Source: Clostridia bacterium
Lineage (GTDB): Bacteria > Bacillota_A > Clostridia > Oscillospirales > CAG-272
DNA: 9,264 nt
Assembly (NCBI GenBank): GCA_017630995.1
Contig: JAGBUD010000140.1
Span: forward strand, 1 to 9,264
Reading direction: 5' to 3'
A model generated the notes under the pieces. That model searched no databases. It had not been told where the DNA came from and saw nothing but the letters and a program-made list of their open reading frames with translations. Shown in pieces: positions 1-6,595 of the stretch (its first letter is position 1; every line of letters begins with the position of its first letter). Both the position numbers and the translations under genes were made by a program.

Positions 1-16
1 ATTACAAAGTCCTTTA
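1..16 (-). promoter_or_regulatory. Ribosome binding site of the next operon gene (off window)
   Basis: Read on the minus strand, the bases right after the TAA stop of the PduA-like shell gene contain AAAGGA (15-10), followed by an AT-rich spacer running off the left edge. This fits a Shine-Dalgarno site for another minus-strand gene whose start lies just beyond the window. It implies that the BMC operon continues to the left. The start codon itself is not visible. Confidence 0.55.
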
Positions 17-292
17 TTACTTTATAATAGGAAGAAGCTTCTCAACGTCTGCATGAGGTCTGGGAATTACGTGAGTTGCAATAACCTCACCAAGAGAGGT
101 TGCTGCTGCGCTTCCTGCCTCAACTGCTGCCTTAACAGCTCCAACGTCGCCGCGAACCATAACGCTTACAAGTCCGCTTCCGATCTTTTCGCTACCGATA
201 AGAACAACGTTTGCCGCCTTAACCATAGCATCTGCTGCTTCAATAGCAGCTACGAGACCTCTGGTCTCTACCATTCCGAGTGCTTCCATCAT
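17..292 (-). CDS. pduA-like: BMC-H shell protein, PduA/PduJ-like
   Basis: Single BMC-domain (Pfam BMC, PF00936) protein of 91 residues, the usual length for a hexameric shell tile. It would form flat hexamers that tile the microcompartment facets, with a central pore for small metabolites. It has the canonical opening [10 protein letters not shown], the edge lysine in DAMVK (Lys25), the pore loop KIGSG (36-40) and the HVIPRPH segment (74-80) with the edge arginine Arg78. These match PduA almost throughout, including the small polar pore residue Ser39, which in PduA suits 1,2-propanediol passage. The start at 292 is one of two adjacent ATGs; AAGGAG at 302-307 lies 9 nt before the first. It is the last complete gene in the window and follows the other shell gene by 25 nt, so both are probably on one transcript. 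Assignment to BMC-H is very secure; the choice between PduA and PduJ or EutM naming is not. Confidence 0.97.
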   Translation of the reverse strand: MMEALGMVETRGLVAAIEAADAMVKAANVVLIGSEKIGSGLVSVMVRGDVGAVKAAVEAGSAAATSLGEVIATHVIPRPHADVEKLLPIIK

Positions 293-317
293 TTTTTCAT
301 TCTCCTTATAAAATATT

Positions 318-635
318 TTATCTTAATTTATCTTTACCGAGAGCCGAGAGACGAGCAAACCACTCGATATCCTCGCTCTGCCTTGCAATTACCTTGTGGG
401 TAATATACAATTCTCTTTTTTCGGCTTCAGCCTTGCCCGCAAGGATTGCCGCGTCAACCGCAGCCGCCGAGCCTTCAACCTTAACCGCCATAACGAGAGG
501 AACTCTTGCCGAGTCACCGCCCGCGGGCTTGTTTTTGTCGATAGCCACGACCTCAACCTCTGCCGCCTTTGCCATCGCGTCTGCGACGACTATAGCCGTT
601 GCAAAGCCGTAAACCTCTATCATTCCAAGAGCCAT
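318..635 (-). CDS. BMC-H shell protein with extended loop
   Basis: Second single-domain BMC-H protein, 105 residues, forming shell hexamers. It keeps the fold signature: [10 protein letters not shown] at the N-terminus, DAMAKAA with edge lysine Lys23, [13 protein letters not shown] in the middle and THKVIAR (79-85) near the end. The pore region differs strongly from PduA. Instead of a short KIGSG loop it has a roughly 14-residue segment, [14 protein letters not shown] (33-46), rich in Gly, Pro and charged residues, so the pore may be shaped or gated differently. The C-terminus is longer and basic (ending LGKDKLR). The start ATG at 635 has AAGGAG (642-647) 6 nt upstream. The stop codon of the preceding alcohol dehydrogenase overlaps that site, which suggests translational coupling. 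Family membership is certain; the role of the loop is inference. Confidence 0.95.
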   Translation of the reverse strand: MALGMIEVYGFATAIVVADAMAKAAEVEVVAIDKNKPAGGDSARVPLVMAVKVEGSAAAVDAAILAGKAEAEKRELYITHKVIARQSEDIEWFARLSALGKDKLR

Positions 636-645
636 AGCCTACTCC

Positions 646-1845
646 TTAATCAGCAACGTAGCAAATTTTGATACCCTGCTGCGAAACGTTGACCTCCATA
701 GCCTCGTTGAGCTTGTCAAGCGGGAACGTGTGAGTTATAAGCTCCTTGATGGGAATGTTCATCTCGCGTGCTTGACGGAGGAACGCCATCGTGGTGGGAT
801 AATCGTCTGCACTGTAGTCCCAAGAACCAACTATGCTGATTTCCTTGTTGCACATTGCAAAATGGGGGTTAACGGTGTACTCGCCGTTATTTACGAAGAA
901 GCCCATTTCGCACATTCCGCCGCCGCGACGGATATACTCATAGATATCCTTTGCCGCCATGGGTGCGCCTGTGCACTGGAATGCAAAGTCAACTCCAACA
1001 CCGTTAGCTACGCTCTTAACAAGGTTAACTCTCTCCTCAAGGGAGCCGATTTCCTTGAAGCTGATAACGGTCTTTGCACCGAGCTTCTTTGCCATTTCAA
1101 GTCTTTTGGGTGTGCCGTCTATCGCAACGATGTGGTTAACACCTGCTGCGCGAAGAACGCTTATCATAACAAGACCAACGGGGCCAAGTCCCTGAACGAG
1201 AACCTTGGAATTGAAGTTAATAAGACCCGTGGTGTTTGCTCTCTTGAGTGCGTGAACACAAACGCAAGCAAGCTCAAGAAGCATTCTCTCCTTGAGGTCA
1301 AGGTCGTTAACTACAAAGTAGGTCGAGCCCTTTCCTCTGATGAGAAGATGAGTTGCAAACCAACCGGTGAGGGGGTTAGCATCACTGTGCGGGATAAGTC
1401 CGAAAACGCCCTGCTTGTCGCAAAGGTTTGTGTTTGCGGGCTTGTTGCGGCAAACGAAGCATTCGCCGCAGCTGATAACCGAGGTAACTATCTTATCGCC
1501 AACCTTGATGGGATTTCCCGCAGTGTCAGCCTTAATATTTTTACCGAGAGCAACAATCTCACCCGTTCCCTCGTGACCGAGCGTTACGGGGATAATGCCA
1601 AATGGGTCACCCTTCCATTCGTGCACGTCAGTTCCGCAAACTCCGCAGCCCTCAACCTTAACGAGAATGTCGTCGTCCTGAAGCTCGGGAATAGCGAATT
1701 CCTTAACCTCAATCTTCTTGGGGGCGGTAAGTGTTGCAACCTTTGCGGTCTTCGGAACGTTAGCCGATACCTTGGCGCCCTGGGGGTTTATCTCGCCAAG
1801 AATCTTGCGAACAATGCTCTCAACTTGAGATGATGAAATGTTCAT
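646..1845 (-). CDS. Zinc-dependent alcohol dehydrogenase, BMC-targeted
   Basis: Medium-chain zinc alcohol dehydrogenase, 399 residues from the chosen start. It would reduce propionaldehyde (or lactaldehyde) with NADH and so recycle the NAD used by the neighbouring aldehyde dehydrogenase. Catalytic-zinc residues are Cys70 (in GVCGTD) and His91-Glu92 (LGHEG). Four structural-zinc cysteines sit at 126, 129, 132 and 142; the last gap is nine residues instead of the usual seven. The Rossmann motif GLGPVG is at 219-224, and Asp243 at the end of the next strand predicts NAD rather than NADP. About 35 extra N-terminal residues precede the fold: an amphipathic helix (3-19) and a linker, typical of an encapsulation peptide. 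A GTG at 1851 would add two residues but leaves only 4 nt after AAAGG (1856-1860); ATG 1845 gives 10 nt and is preferred. It lies 22 nt after the aldehyde dehydrogenase. The C. phytofermentans GRM5 locus has a similar enzyme here. Confidence 0.93.
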   Translation of the reverse strand: MNISSSQVESIVRKILGEINPQGAKVSANVPKTAKVATLTAPKKIEVKEFAIPELQDDDILVKVEGCGVCGTDVHEWKGDPFGIIPVTLGHEGTGEIVALGKNIKADTAGNPIKVGDKIVTSVISCGECFVCRNKPANTNLCDKQGVFGLIPHSDANPLTGWFATHLLIRGKGSTYFVVNDLDLKERMLLELACVCVHALKRANTTGLINFNSKVLVQGLGPVGLVMISVLRAAGVNHIVAIDGTPKRLEMAKKLGAKTVISFKEIGSLEERVNLVKSVANGVGVDFAFQCTGAPMAAKDIYEYIRRGGGMCEMGFFVNNGEYTVNPHFAMCNKEISIVGSWDYSADDYPTTMAFLRQAREMNIPIKELITHTFPLDKLNEAMEVNVSQQGIKICYVAD

Positions 1846-1867
1846 TATCACTATACCTTTCTAAACT

Positions 1868-3325
1868 TTATATAATGCGGAAGCTTTCGGAGAGAACGCA
1901 GCGGCGCTGTCTTGTAAAGCTCTTTGCGCTGGTTATACCCTCTCCTGTGGGGCCCGCTATAGTGAAGGTTGCGTGTCCCTCTCCGCCAAAGCCTATGCCC
2001 GCATAGGAGGGTGCGTTCTTCACGAATATCGTGGTTTCAACCGCTCTTGCAAATCTTGTGAGATTGTCAAGGTTTTTGGAGTGCATATGCGCAGTGTGGC
2101 GATTTCCGTGCTCCGCCTTAACTGCAAGGTCGATTGCCTGGTCGATATTATTAACTCTTACTATGGGAAGAATGGGCATCATAAGCTCGTGCTGAACAAA
2201 GGGATGCTCAAAATCCGTTTCGCAGATTATGCATCTTACCTCGCTTCCAACGTGAATGCCTATCTTCTCAAGAAGAACCCTTGCATCTCTGCCGACGCAG
2301 TCGCGATTAACGGTCTTGGAAACCACGCCCGTCTTGGGATTCTTTTTATCCACAAGAACGACCGGCGCAAGCTTATCAGCAACCTCACGGCTGATAAGGT
2401 AAGCTCCGTTTGCCCTCATAGATGCAATAAGCTCATCTGCTATATTAGCGAATGCGAAAACCTCTTTTTCCGCAATGCAAGGAAGATTATTGTCAAAGGT
2501 ACAGCCGTCGATAATATCCTTTCCTGCCTTTTTAACGTCTGCGGTGTCGTCAACGATAACGGGGGGATTTCCCGCGCCCGCACCGATTGCCTTCTTTCCG
2601 CTTGAAAGAACGCTCTTAACAACGCCGGGGCCGCCCGTGCATACAAGAAGCTTTATGCGGGGGTCCTTATACATAACGTTTGCGGTGTCAAGCGTAGGCT
2701 TCACAACCGAGCTGACAAGGATACGGGGGCCGCCCGCCATTTCGCTTGCGCGGTTTATGAGGTCTACTGCATAGTTTGAGGTTGCGATTGCGTTGGGGTG
2801 GGGGTTAAATACAACGCCGTTTCCTGCCGCAATCATTCCTATACTGTTACAAATAACCGTTTCGGAGGGGTTGGTGCTGGGGGTTAAGCTTCCAACAACG
2901 CCAAAGGGCGCCATTTCGGTAAGGGTAAGTCCGTAGTCACCCGTCTTAACCTCTGCCGCTATATCGGAGGTTCCGGGAGTTTTGTCCGCAACGAGCATAT
3001 GCTTTGCTGTTTTGTGGTCAACTCTGCCCATCTTCGTTTCGGCAACACCAAGCTCTGCCATTACGGGCGCTTCCTTGCGGGTAAGGTCACGAATTATCGC
3101 AATAACTCTTTCCCTTTCTTCAAGCGACATCGCACGAATAGCCTTGTATCCTGCCTCTGCGGCATCAATGGCATCGTTCATATCCTCAAAAACTCCAATG
3201 AATTTTTTAGGACCGTAGCCTGCGCCGCTCCATTCGCCCTTGGTAGCAGGAGCCTGTGTTTTGAGCCCTTCCATAACCTTTGCGACTATCTGCTCAATCT
3301 GTGCTTCTGTCCAATTTATTGCCAT
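1868..3325 (-). CDS. pduP: CoA-acylating propionaldehyde dehydrogenase, PduP-like
   Basis: Aldehyde dehydrogenase superfamily enzyme of the CoA-acylating PduP/EutE type, 485 residues. It oxidises propionaldehyde to propionyl-CoA with NAD and CoA inside the BMC lumen. The catalytic cysteine is Cys283 in FDNNLPCIAEKE. The cofactor region has TPSTNPSET (148-156) and a GNGVVFNPHP segment (168-177), and LVCTGGPGVVK (227-237) is typical of this branch. The extreme N-terminus (INWTEAQIEQIVAKVMEGL, 3-21) is an amphipathic helix followed by a flexible linker, as in PduP, where the N-terminal helix binds shell hexamers. The start ATG at 3325 has GAAGGAG at 3334-3340, 8 nt upstream. It is 27 nt downstream of the aldolase and 22 nt upstream of the alcohol dehydrogenase, so the three are surely co-transcribed. 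It could act on other short aldehydes such as acetaldehyde; the propionaldehyde assignment rests on the aldolase neighbour. Confidence 0.95.
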   Translation of the reverse strand: MAINWTEAQIEQIVAKVMEGLKTQAPATKGEWSGAGYGPKKFIGVFEDMNDAIDAAEAGYKAIRAMSLEERERVIAIIRDLTRKEAPVMAELGVAETKMGRVDHKTAKHMLVADKTPGTSDIAAEVKTGDYGLTLTEMAPFGVVGSLTPSTNPSETVICNSIGMIAAGNGVVFNPHPNAIATSNYAVDLINRASEMAGGPRILVSSVVKPTLDTANVMYKDPRIKLLVCTGGPGVVKSVLSSGKKAIGAGAGNPPVIVDDTADVKKAGKDIIDGCTFDNNLPCIAEKEVFAFANIADELIASMRANGAYLISREVADKLAPVVLVDKKNPKTGVVSKTVNRDCVGRDARVLLEKIGIHVGSEVRCIICETDFEHPFVQHELMMPILPIVRVNNIDQAIDLAVKAEHGNRHTAHMHSKNLDNLTRFARAVETTIFVKNAPSYAGIGFGGEGHATFTIAGPTGEGITSAKSFTRQRRCVLSESFRII

Positions 3326-3352
3326 AACAAATTCTCCTTCAAAAAGAGAAAA

Positions 3353-4105
3353 TTACTTTCCGAGAGCTGCAAGAACTCTGCGAGTGATTTCGGAAACAAG
3401 CTCCTCGTTTGCTCCGCAGTTGCAGGTATTCTCTTCCTCGATTTCGATACCGGGGTGACGTCCGGGAATATTCATTCTCTGACGAAGCTCCATAAGCTTC
3501 TTGAGCTGATCGTTGGGGATTTCGTGAACTGCGCCAAGCTCCATAGCGTACTTGCAGATCTTTGCGTTGAATTCAACCTCTTCCATAACGAACATTGCTT
3601 TGGTAAGGCTGAAGCCTACGGTAAGAGCACCGTGGTTCTGAAGAAGGAATGCGTCGTGATTCTCGATGTAAGGCTCAAGAGAATCGGGAATTTCCATAGT
3701 GGAGGGAGTTCCGTATGCGCACGTAGGAACCTCACCGATGGTAAGAACTGCCTCGGGAAGAATGTACTGGTCAAGGTCGATGCCTGCAATGGTGAACGCG
3801 GTAGCAATCGGGGGATGTGCGTGAACAACTGCGTTAACGTCGGGGCGCTTCTGATAAACGCGCATGTGCATCTTGATTTCAGAGGAGGGATTGAGCTTGC
3901 CTTCAAGCTTGTTTCCGTTTCTGTCTACCTTGATTATCATATCGGGGGTAAGAGCGCCCTTCGATACGCCGGTAGGAGTGCAGTAGTACTCGTTCTCGCT
4001 AACCTTAACGGAGATGTTACCGTCGTTAGCTGCTACGAAGCCGAGGTTGTAAAGTGCATGGCCGACTTCGCAGATTTCCTTTTTAATTTCGTAAGCTGAT
4101 TTCAT
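3353..4105 (-). CDS. fucA-like: Class II sugar-phosphate aldolase (FucA-like), BMC-targeted
   Basis: Zinc-dependent class II aldolase/adducin-family protein, 250 residues. It is expected to cleave L-fuculose-1-phosphate (and, by analogy with GRM5 loci, perhaps L-rhamnulose-1-phosphate) to DHAP and L-lactaldehyde. Visible active-site elements are NDGNIS (27-32), TPTGVSKG (43-50), PSSE with Glu76, the zinc pair His95 and His97 in HAHPP, and His158 in QNHGA. These equal E. coli FucA Glu73, His92, His94 and His155 with a constant offset of three. FucA is about 215 residues long; the extra C-terminus here is an acidic and cysteine-containing linker (EIEEENTCNCGA, 221-232) and an amphipathic helix (234-249) that looks like an encapsulation peptide. 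The start ATG 4105 is preceded by two AAGGA motifs. It follows the kinase by 39 nt. Aldolase class is secure; the exact sugar is inferred. Confidence 0.93.
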   Translation of the reverse strand: MKSAYEIKKEICEVGHALYNLGFVAANDGNISVKVSENEYYCTPTGVSKGALTPDMIIKVDRNGNKLEGKLNPSSEIKMHMRVYQKRPDVNAVVHAHPPIATAFTIAGIDLDQYILPEAVLTIGEVPTCAYGTPSTMEIPDSLEPYIENHDAFLLQNHGALTVGFSLTKAMFVMEEVEFNAKICKYAMELGAVHEIPNDQLKKLMELRQRMNIPGRHPGIEIEEENTCNCGANEELVSEITRRVLAALGK

Positions 4106-4144
4106 TTTTCCTTTTTCCTTTCGGGTTTATATTTTATTTTTTAA

Positions 4145-5332
4145 TTACTTGGAAAGATTGAGGGTATCGAGTGCAATCATATACTCCTCATTGGTAGGAA
4201 GAACAAAGGTTCTTACCTTTGCACCCTTTGCGGTAAGCTCAACGTCCTCGCCTCTTGCAGAGGTTCTGTTAAGCTCCTCGTCTATCTCGATTCCGAGGTA
4301 AGACATCTCGCGGCAAACGCGCTCTCTTACGTTTCTGTCGTTCTCGCCGATACCCGCAGTGAATACGAGCGCGTCGATTCCGTTCATTTCAGCAACGTAT
4401 GAGCCGATTATCTTCTTTATGTAATGAACAAGGATATCCATAGCAAGCGCAGCTCTCTTGTTGCCCGCCTCTTGTGCCTCGGTGATGTCGCGGCAGTCGC
4501 TCGAAACGCCCGAAACACCCATAAGACCTGACTTGGAGTTAAGGAGCTTCTCAACCTCGTCGGGAGTAAGTCCTTCCTTTTTCATTATATAAGTAACAAC
4601 GGTGGGGTCGATGGTACCGCTTCTCGTTCCCATAGGAACACCCTCTTGAGGAGTGAAGCCCATCGAGGTGTCAACTGCCTTGCCGTTAACGGTTGCCGTG
4701 ATGGACGAGCCGTTTCCGAGGTGGCAGGTGATTATCTTCGAATCCTTTTTGCCGATAAGGTCAGCCGCCTTTGCACAAACGAATCTGTGCGAGGTGCCGT
4801 GGAAGCCGTAACGGCGAATCTTATACTTTTCGTAAAGCTCGTAAGGAATGGGGTAAATATACGCCTTTTCCTCCATTGACGAATAGTAAGAGGTGTCAAA
4901 AACACCAACGTGGTTTACGTTAGGCATAACGCTCTTGCAAGCCTTGAAGCCTGCGATTGCGGGCGGACCGTGGAGAGGGTTGATTTCAACTATACTCTCA
5001 AGATACTTGAGCTCCTCCTCACCGAGAATGCTTGATTTGCGAATTTCGCCGCCGTGTGCAAATCTGTGACCGACAGCACCAATCTCCTCAACGCTCGAAA
5101 TAACTCCAAGCTCCGCGTCGCAAAGAAGCTTCAAAACAAGCTCGATTGCAGCCTTGTGGTCGGGAAGATTAGCTTCGGACTTATAGTCCTCTTTTCCGGG
5201 GCGCTTGTGGGTGATAACACCGTCAATTCCTATTCTCTCACAGTTGCCCTTTGCAAGAACTTCATTCTTGTCCATATCAAAAAGCTGATACTTGAGAGAG
5301 GAGCTGCCCGCGTTTACTACGAGAATTTTCAT
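4145..5332 (-). CDS. ackA: Acetate/propionate kinase
   Basis: Acetokinase-family enzyme, 395 residues, full length for AckA. It converts acyl-phosphate and ADP to carboxylate and ATP, the energy-yielding last step of the aldehyde branch. Motifs in order: VVNAGSSSLKYQ with Asn7; GHRFAHGGE with Arg90; NPLHGPP with His121; VFDTSYY with Asp146; RRYGFHGTSH with His178; HLGNGSS with His204; GTRSGTIDP with Arg237; AGIGEND; PTNEEY with Glu382. The catalytic set is complete. Two segments deviate from ordinary AckA: Ala92 replaces the usual Val of HRVVHGG, and FDTSYYSS replaces FDTAFHQT. The Val position lines the acyl pocket in the Methanosarcina enzyme, so a larger substrate such as propionyl-phosphate is plausible. 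Neither end has a spare amphipathic helix, so it is probably cytosolic. The start ATG has AAAGGAG 7 nt upstream. It is the first enzyme gene after the regulator, 89 nt downstream of it. Confidence 0.94.
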   Translation of the reverse strand: MKILVVNAGSSSLKYQLFDMDKNEVLAKGNCERIGIDGVITHKRPGKEDYKSEANLPDHKAAIELVLKLLCDAELGVISSVEEIGAVGHRFAHGGEIRKSSILGEEELKYLESIVEINPLHGPPAIAGFKACKSVMPNVNHVGVFDTSYYSSMEEKAYIYPIPYELYEKYKIRRYGFHGTSHRFVCAKAADLIGKKDSKIITCHLGNGSSITATVNGKAVDTSMGFTPQEGVPMGTRSGTIDPTVVTYIMKKEGLTPDEVEKLLNSKSGLMGVSGVSSDCRDITEAQEAGNKRAALAMDILVHYIKKIIGSYVAEMNGIDALVFTAGIGENDRNVRERVCREMSYLGIEIDEELNRTSARGEDVELTAKGAKVRTFVLPTNEEYMIALDTLNLSK

Positions 5333-5421
5333 TTCTTTCTCCTTTTTCCTTTTCTGTTTTTCCTTTTTTCCTTTTTGCCTTTATGTTTTCCTTTTAATAA
5401 AAACCAATAGAATTTTCAGTC
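5333..5421 (-). promoter_or_regulatory. Purine-rich leader with repeated AAGGA motifs
   Basis: The 89-nt gap between the regulator stop and the kinase start is almost pure purine on the minus strand from about 5396 to 5333. It contains five AAGGA motifs and one AAGGC, spaced roughly 8-15 nt, the last being the true AAAGGAG ribosome binding site. I see no second promoter and no strong hairpin. The repeated motifs could act as ribosome standby sites or could simply reflect simple-sequence drift. The aldolase leader (4106-4122) shows a shorter version. Confidence 0.4.
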
Positions 5422-6261
5422 CTATTCGATAATGCGCTTGGACTGAAGCTCGGCCTCGCTTTCTCCTATGCTGAATGCGCGAGCCGAATTTTGATAAACG
5501 ATTTTGTAGCACAAGGCGTCTATAACGACTAGCCTTGAAATATGAGAATTGAGTCCCAGAGTACTGTGCCTCGTTTCTTCCGTGTCGGTCAGAAGCAAAA
5601 TATCGCTCTGCCTTGCTATCGGCGAACGCTCCTTCGAGGTTATCGAAATCGTCGTTGCACCGTGCGATTTTGCGGCTTTCATAGACTCCACTATATCCTT
5701 TGAGGAGCCCGATTGCGAAATTCCGATAAGAACGTCACCGCACCGAAGCTGTGAGGTGGCTATCGCTTGCATATGCGTGTCTGCATATGCGCTTGAATTG
5801 CAGCCTGCCCGCAGGAATTTATTGCTTGCATCCTCCGCTACCTGCGCCGAGGTGCCAAGCCCGATAAGAACTACCCTTCTCGCATCGGATATCGCCTTTG
5901 CCGCCCGAGTCATGCTCTCCGCAGAGAGAGTTTTCTTCGTCCTCTCGAGTGACATATAAGCATCGTTGCAAACCTTTTCGAAAATCGAGAAGCAATCGTC
6001 AGCGCCCGTTATCGTGGGAATGATAACCTTCTTCTCGTGCTCTTGCGCAAGAATAAGCTTCAGCTCCTGATATCCCGAGCAGCCAAGCCTCTTCGAAAAT
6101 CGAACTATCGTTGCCTCGCTGCTATCACACTTGGAGGCAAGATCGGTTATAGAATAAGGTAGAATTTCACCGGAATGAGAAAACAACCAGTCAGCGACCT
6201 TCTTCTCAGACTTACCCATATCGTTATACATGAGCTGCGCCTGCAGTAAAGTCCTGTTCAA
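5422..6261 (-). CDS. RpiR/MurR-family transcriptional regulator
   Basis: Sugar-phosphate-responsive regulator, 279 residues. Residues 1-77 form the RpiR-type helix-turn-helix domain, with the recognition region around SITDLASKCDSSEATIVRFS (37-56) and CSGYQELK (61-68). Residues from about 125 to 255 form a SIS phosphosugar-binding domain with IGLGTSAQ (133-140) and ISQSGSSKD (181-189), the loops that hold the phosphate. It has no membrane segment and is cytosolic. The start codon is TTG at 6261, because AAAGGAGG at 6272-6279 lies 10 nt upstream and the first ATG is ten codons inside the domain. The gene leads the BMC operon, and six palindromes surround its promoter, so it very probably controls the operon and itself. 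A ligand such as fuculose-1-phosphate or another pathway sugar phosphate, and repression relieved by it, are inference. Confidence 0.93.
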   Translation of the reverse strand: MNRTLLQAQLMYNDMGKSEKKVADWLFSHSGEILPYSITDLASKCDSSEATIVRFSKRLGCSGYQELKLILAQEHEKKVIIPTITGADDCFSIFEKVCNDAYMSLERTKKTLSAESMTRAAKAISDARRVVLIGLGTSAQVAEDASNKFLRAGCNSSAYADTHMQAIATSQLRCGDVLIGISQSGSSKDIVESMKAAKSHGATTISITSKERSPIARQSDILLLTDTEETRHSTLGLNSHISRLVVIDALCYKIVYQNSARAFSIGESEAELQSKRIIE

Positions 6262-6288
6262 AAATATTTTGCCTCCTTTCTGTGTTTT

Positions 6289-6303
6289 TGAAAATAATTT
6301 TCA
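6289..6303. promoter_or_regulatory. Operator-like palindrome 1
   Basis: TGAAAATAATTTTCA: perfect TGAAAA/TTTTCA arms around 3 nt, the arms in fact matching over 7 bp. It lies in the transcribed leader, about 10 bp upstream of the Shine-Dalgarno site of the regulator gene. Likely binding site of the adjacent RpiR regulator. Confidence 0.7.
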
Positions 6304-6340
6304 TTTTGCGGCATAATTTAGGCATAATTTGCACATTTTA

Positions 6341-6355
6341 TGAAAACATTTTTCA
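6341..6355. promoter_or_regulatory. Operator-like palindrome 2
   Basis: TGAAAACATTTTTCA: perfect TGAAAA/TTTTCA arms around CAT. It lies about 25-38 nt downstream of the predicted transcription start. Its centre is 22 bp, about two helical turns, from palindrome 3 and 52 bp, about five turns, from palindrome 1. Confidence 0.7.
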
Positions 6356-6362
6356 AAAATAA

Positions 6363-6377
6363 TGAAAATTACTTTCA
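6363..6377. promoter_or_regulatory. Operator-like palindrome 3, over the transcription start
   Basis: TGAAAATTACTTTCA: same pattern with one mismatch in the right arm (CTTTCA). It covers roughly +2 to +16 of the predicted transcript, the position best suited to direct repression. Confidence 0.68.
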
Positions 6378-6385
6378 CAATTCCG

Positions 6386-6414
6386 ATTTTAGCATATAAA
6401 GGCTATTTTGTCAA
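6386..6414 (-). promoter_or_regulatory. Sigma-A promoter of the BMC operon
   Basis: On the minus strand, TTGACA (6414-6409) is followed after exactly 17 nt by TAAAAT (6391-6386), with TGC just before the -10 box (extended -10). Transcription should start near 6379, giving a leader of about 118 nt before the TTG start of the regulator. The TGAAAA-N3-CTTTCA palindrome at 6363-6377 lies directly on the start of the transcript, so a bound protein would block initiation or early elongation. Confidence 0.8.
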
Positions 6415-6507
6415 TAGTTTTCTTGAAATTTTGGAAAAATATTTAGTTTTTTCCCTAAAATCACATTTTTCAGCTTTTCAAAACAGAAGATTTCGCCCCG
6501 CGAGTTT

Positions 6508-6522
6508 TGAAAAAAATTTTCA
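6508..6522. promoter_or_regulatory. Operator-like palindrome 4, upstream of promoter
   Basis: TGAAAAAAATTTTCA: perfect arms around AAA. It lies about 95 bp upstream of the -35 box, too far for direct occlusion, which hints at looping or cooperative binding. Confidence 0.65.
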
Positions 6523-6553
6523 TTTTTCAAAAAATCACAAACAAAAACCGTTT

Positions 6554-6568
6554 TGAAAATCATTTTCA
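6554..6568. promoter_or_regulatory. Operator-like palindrome 5, upstream of promoter
   Basis: TGAAAATCATTTTCA: perfect arms around TCA, with the arms extending to TGAAAAT/ATTTTCA around a single base. It is centred 46 bp from palindrome 4 and 42 bp from palindrome 6. Confidence 0.67.
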
Positions 6569-6595
6569 CTTGTTAACCGTTTGTTCATAAATATA

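Noticed and set aside
730..1833. Long plus-strand open frame (about 367 codons) opposite the alcohol dehydrogenase
   Set aside because: It is exactly antisense to a gene with complete family motifs. Its translation is cysteine- and asparagine-rich with no recognisable domain, and no plausible ribosome binding site or promoter precedes it.
1846..1851. GTG start two codons upstream in the alcohol dehydrogenase
   Set aside because: It leaves only 4 nt after AAAGG; ATG 1845 has a normal 10-nt spacing.
2999..4099. Long plus-strand open frame (about 366 codons) across the aldehyde dehydrogenase and aldolase
   Set aside because: It crosses the boundary of two well-supported minus-strand genes and has a low-complexity shadow translation. 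The same explanation covers the plus-strand frame at 1973-2605.
6362..6556. Small plus-strand frame inside the control region
   Set aside because: It runs through the promoter and operator palindromes, its translation is Phe/Lys-rich and reflects AT bias, and it has no ribosome binding site.
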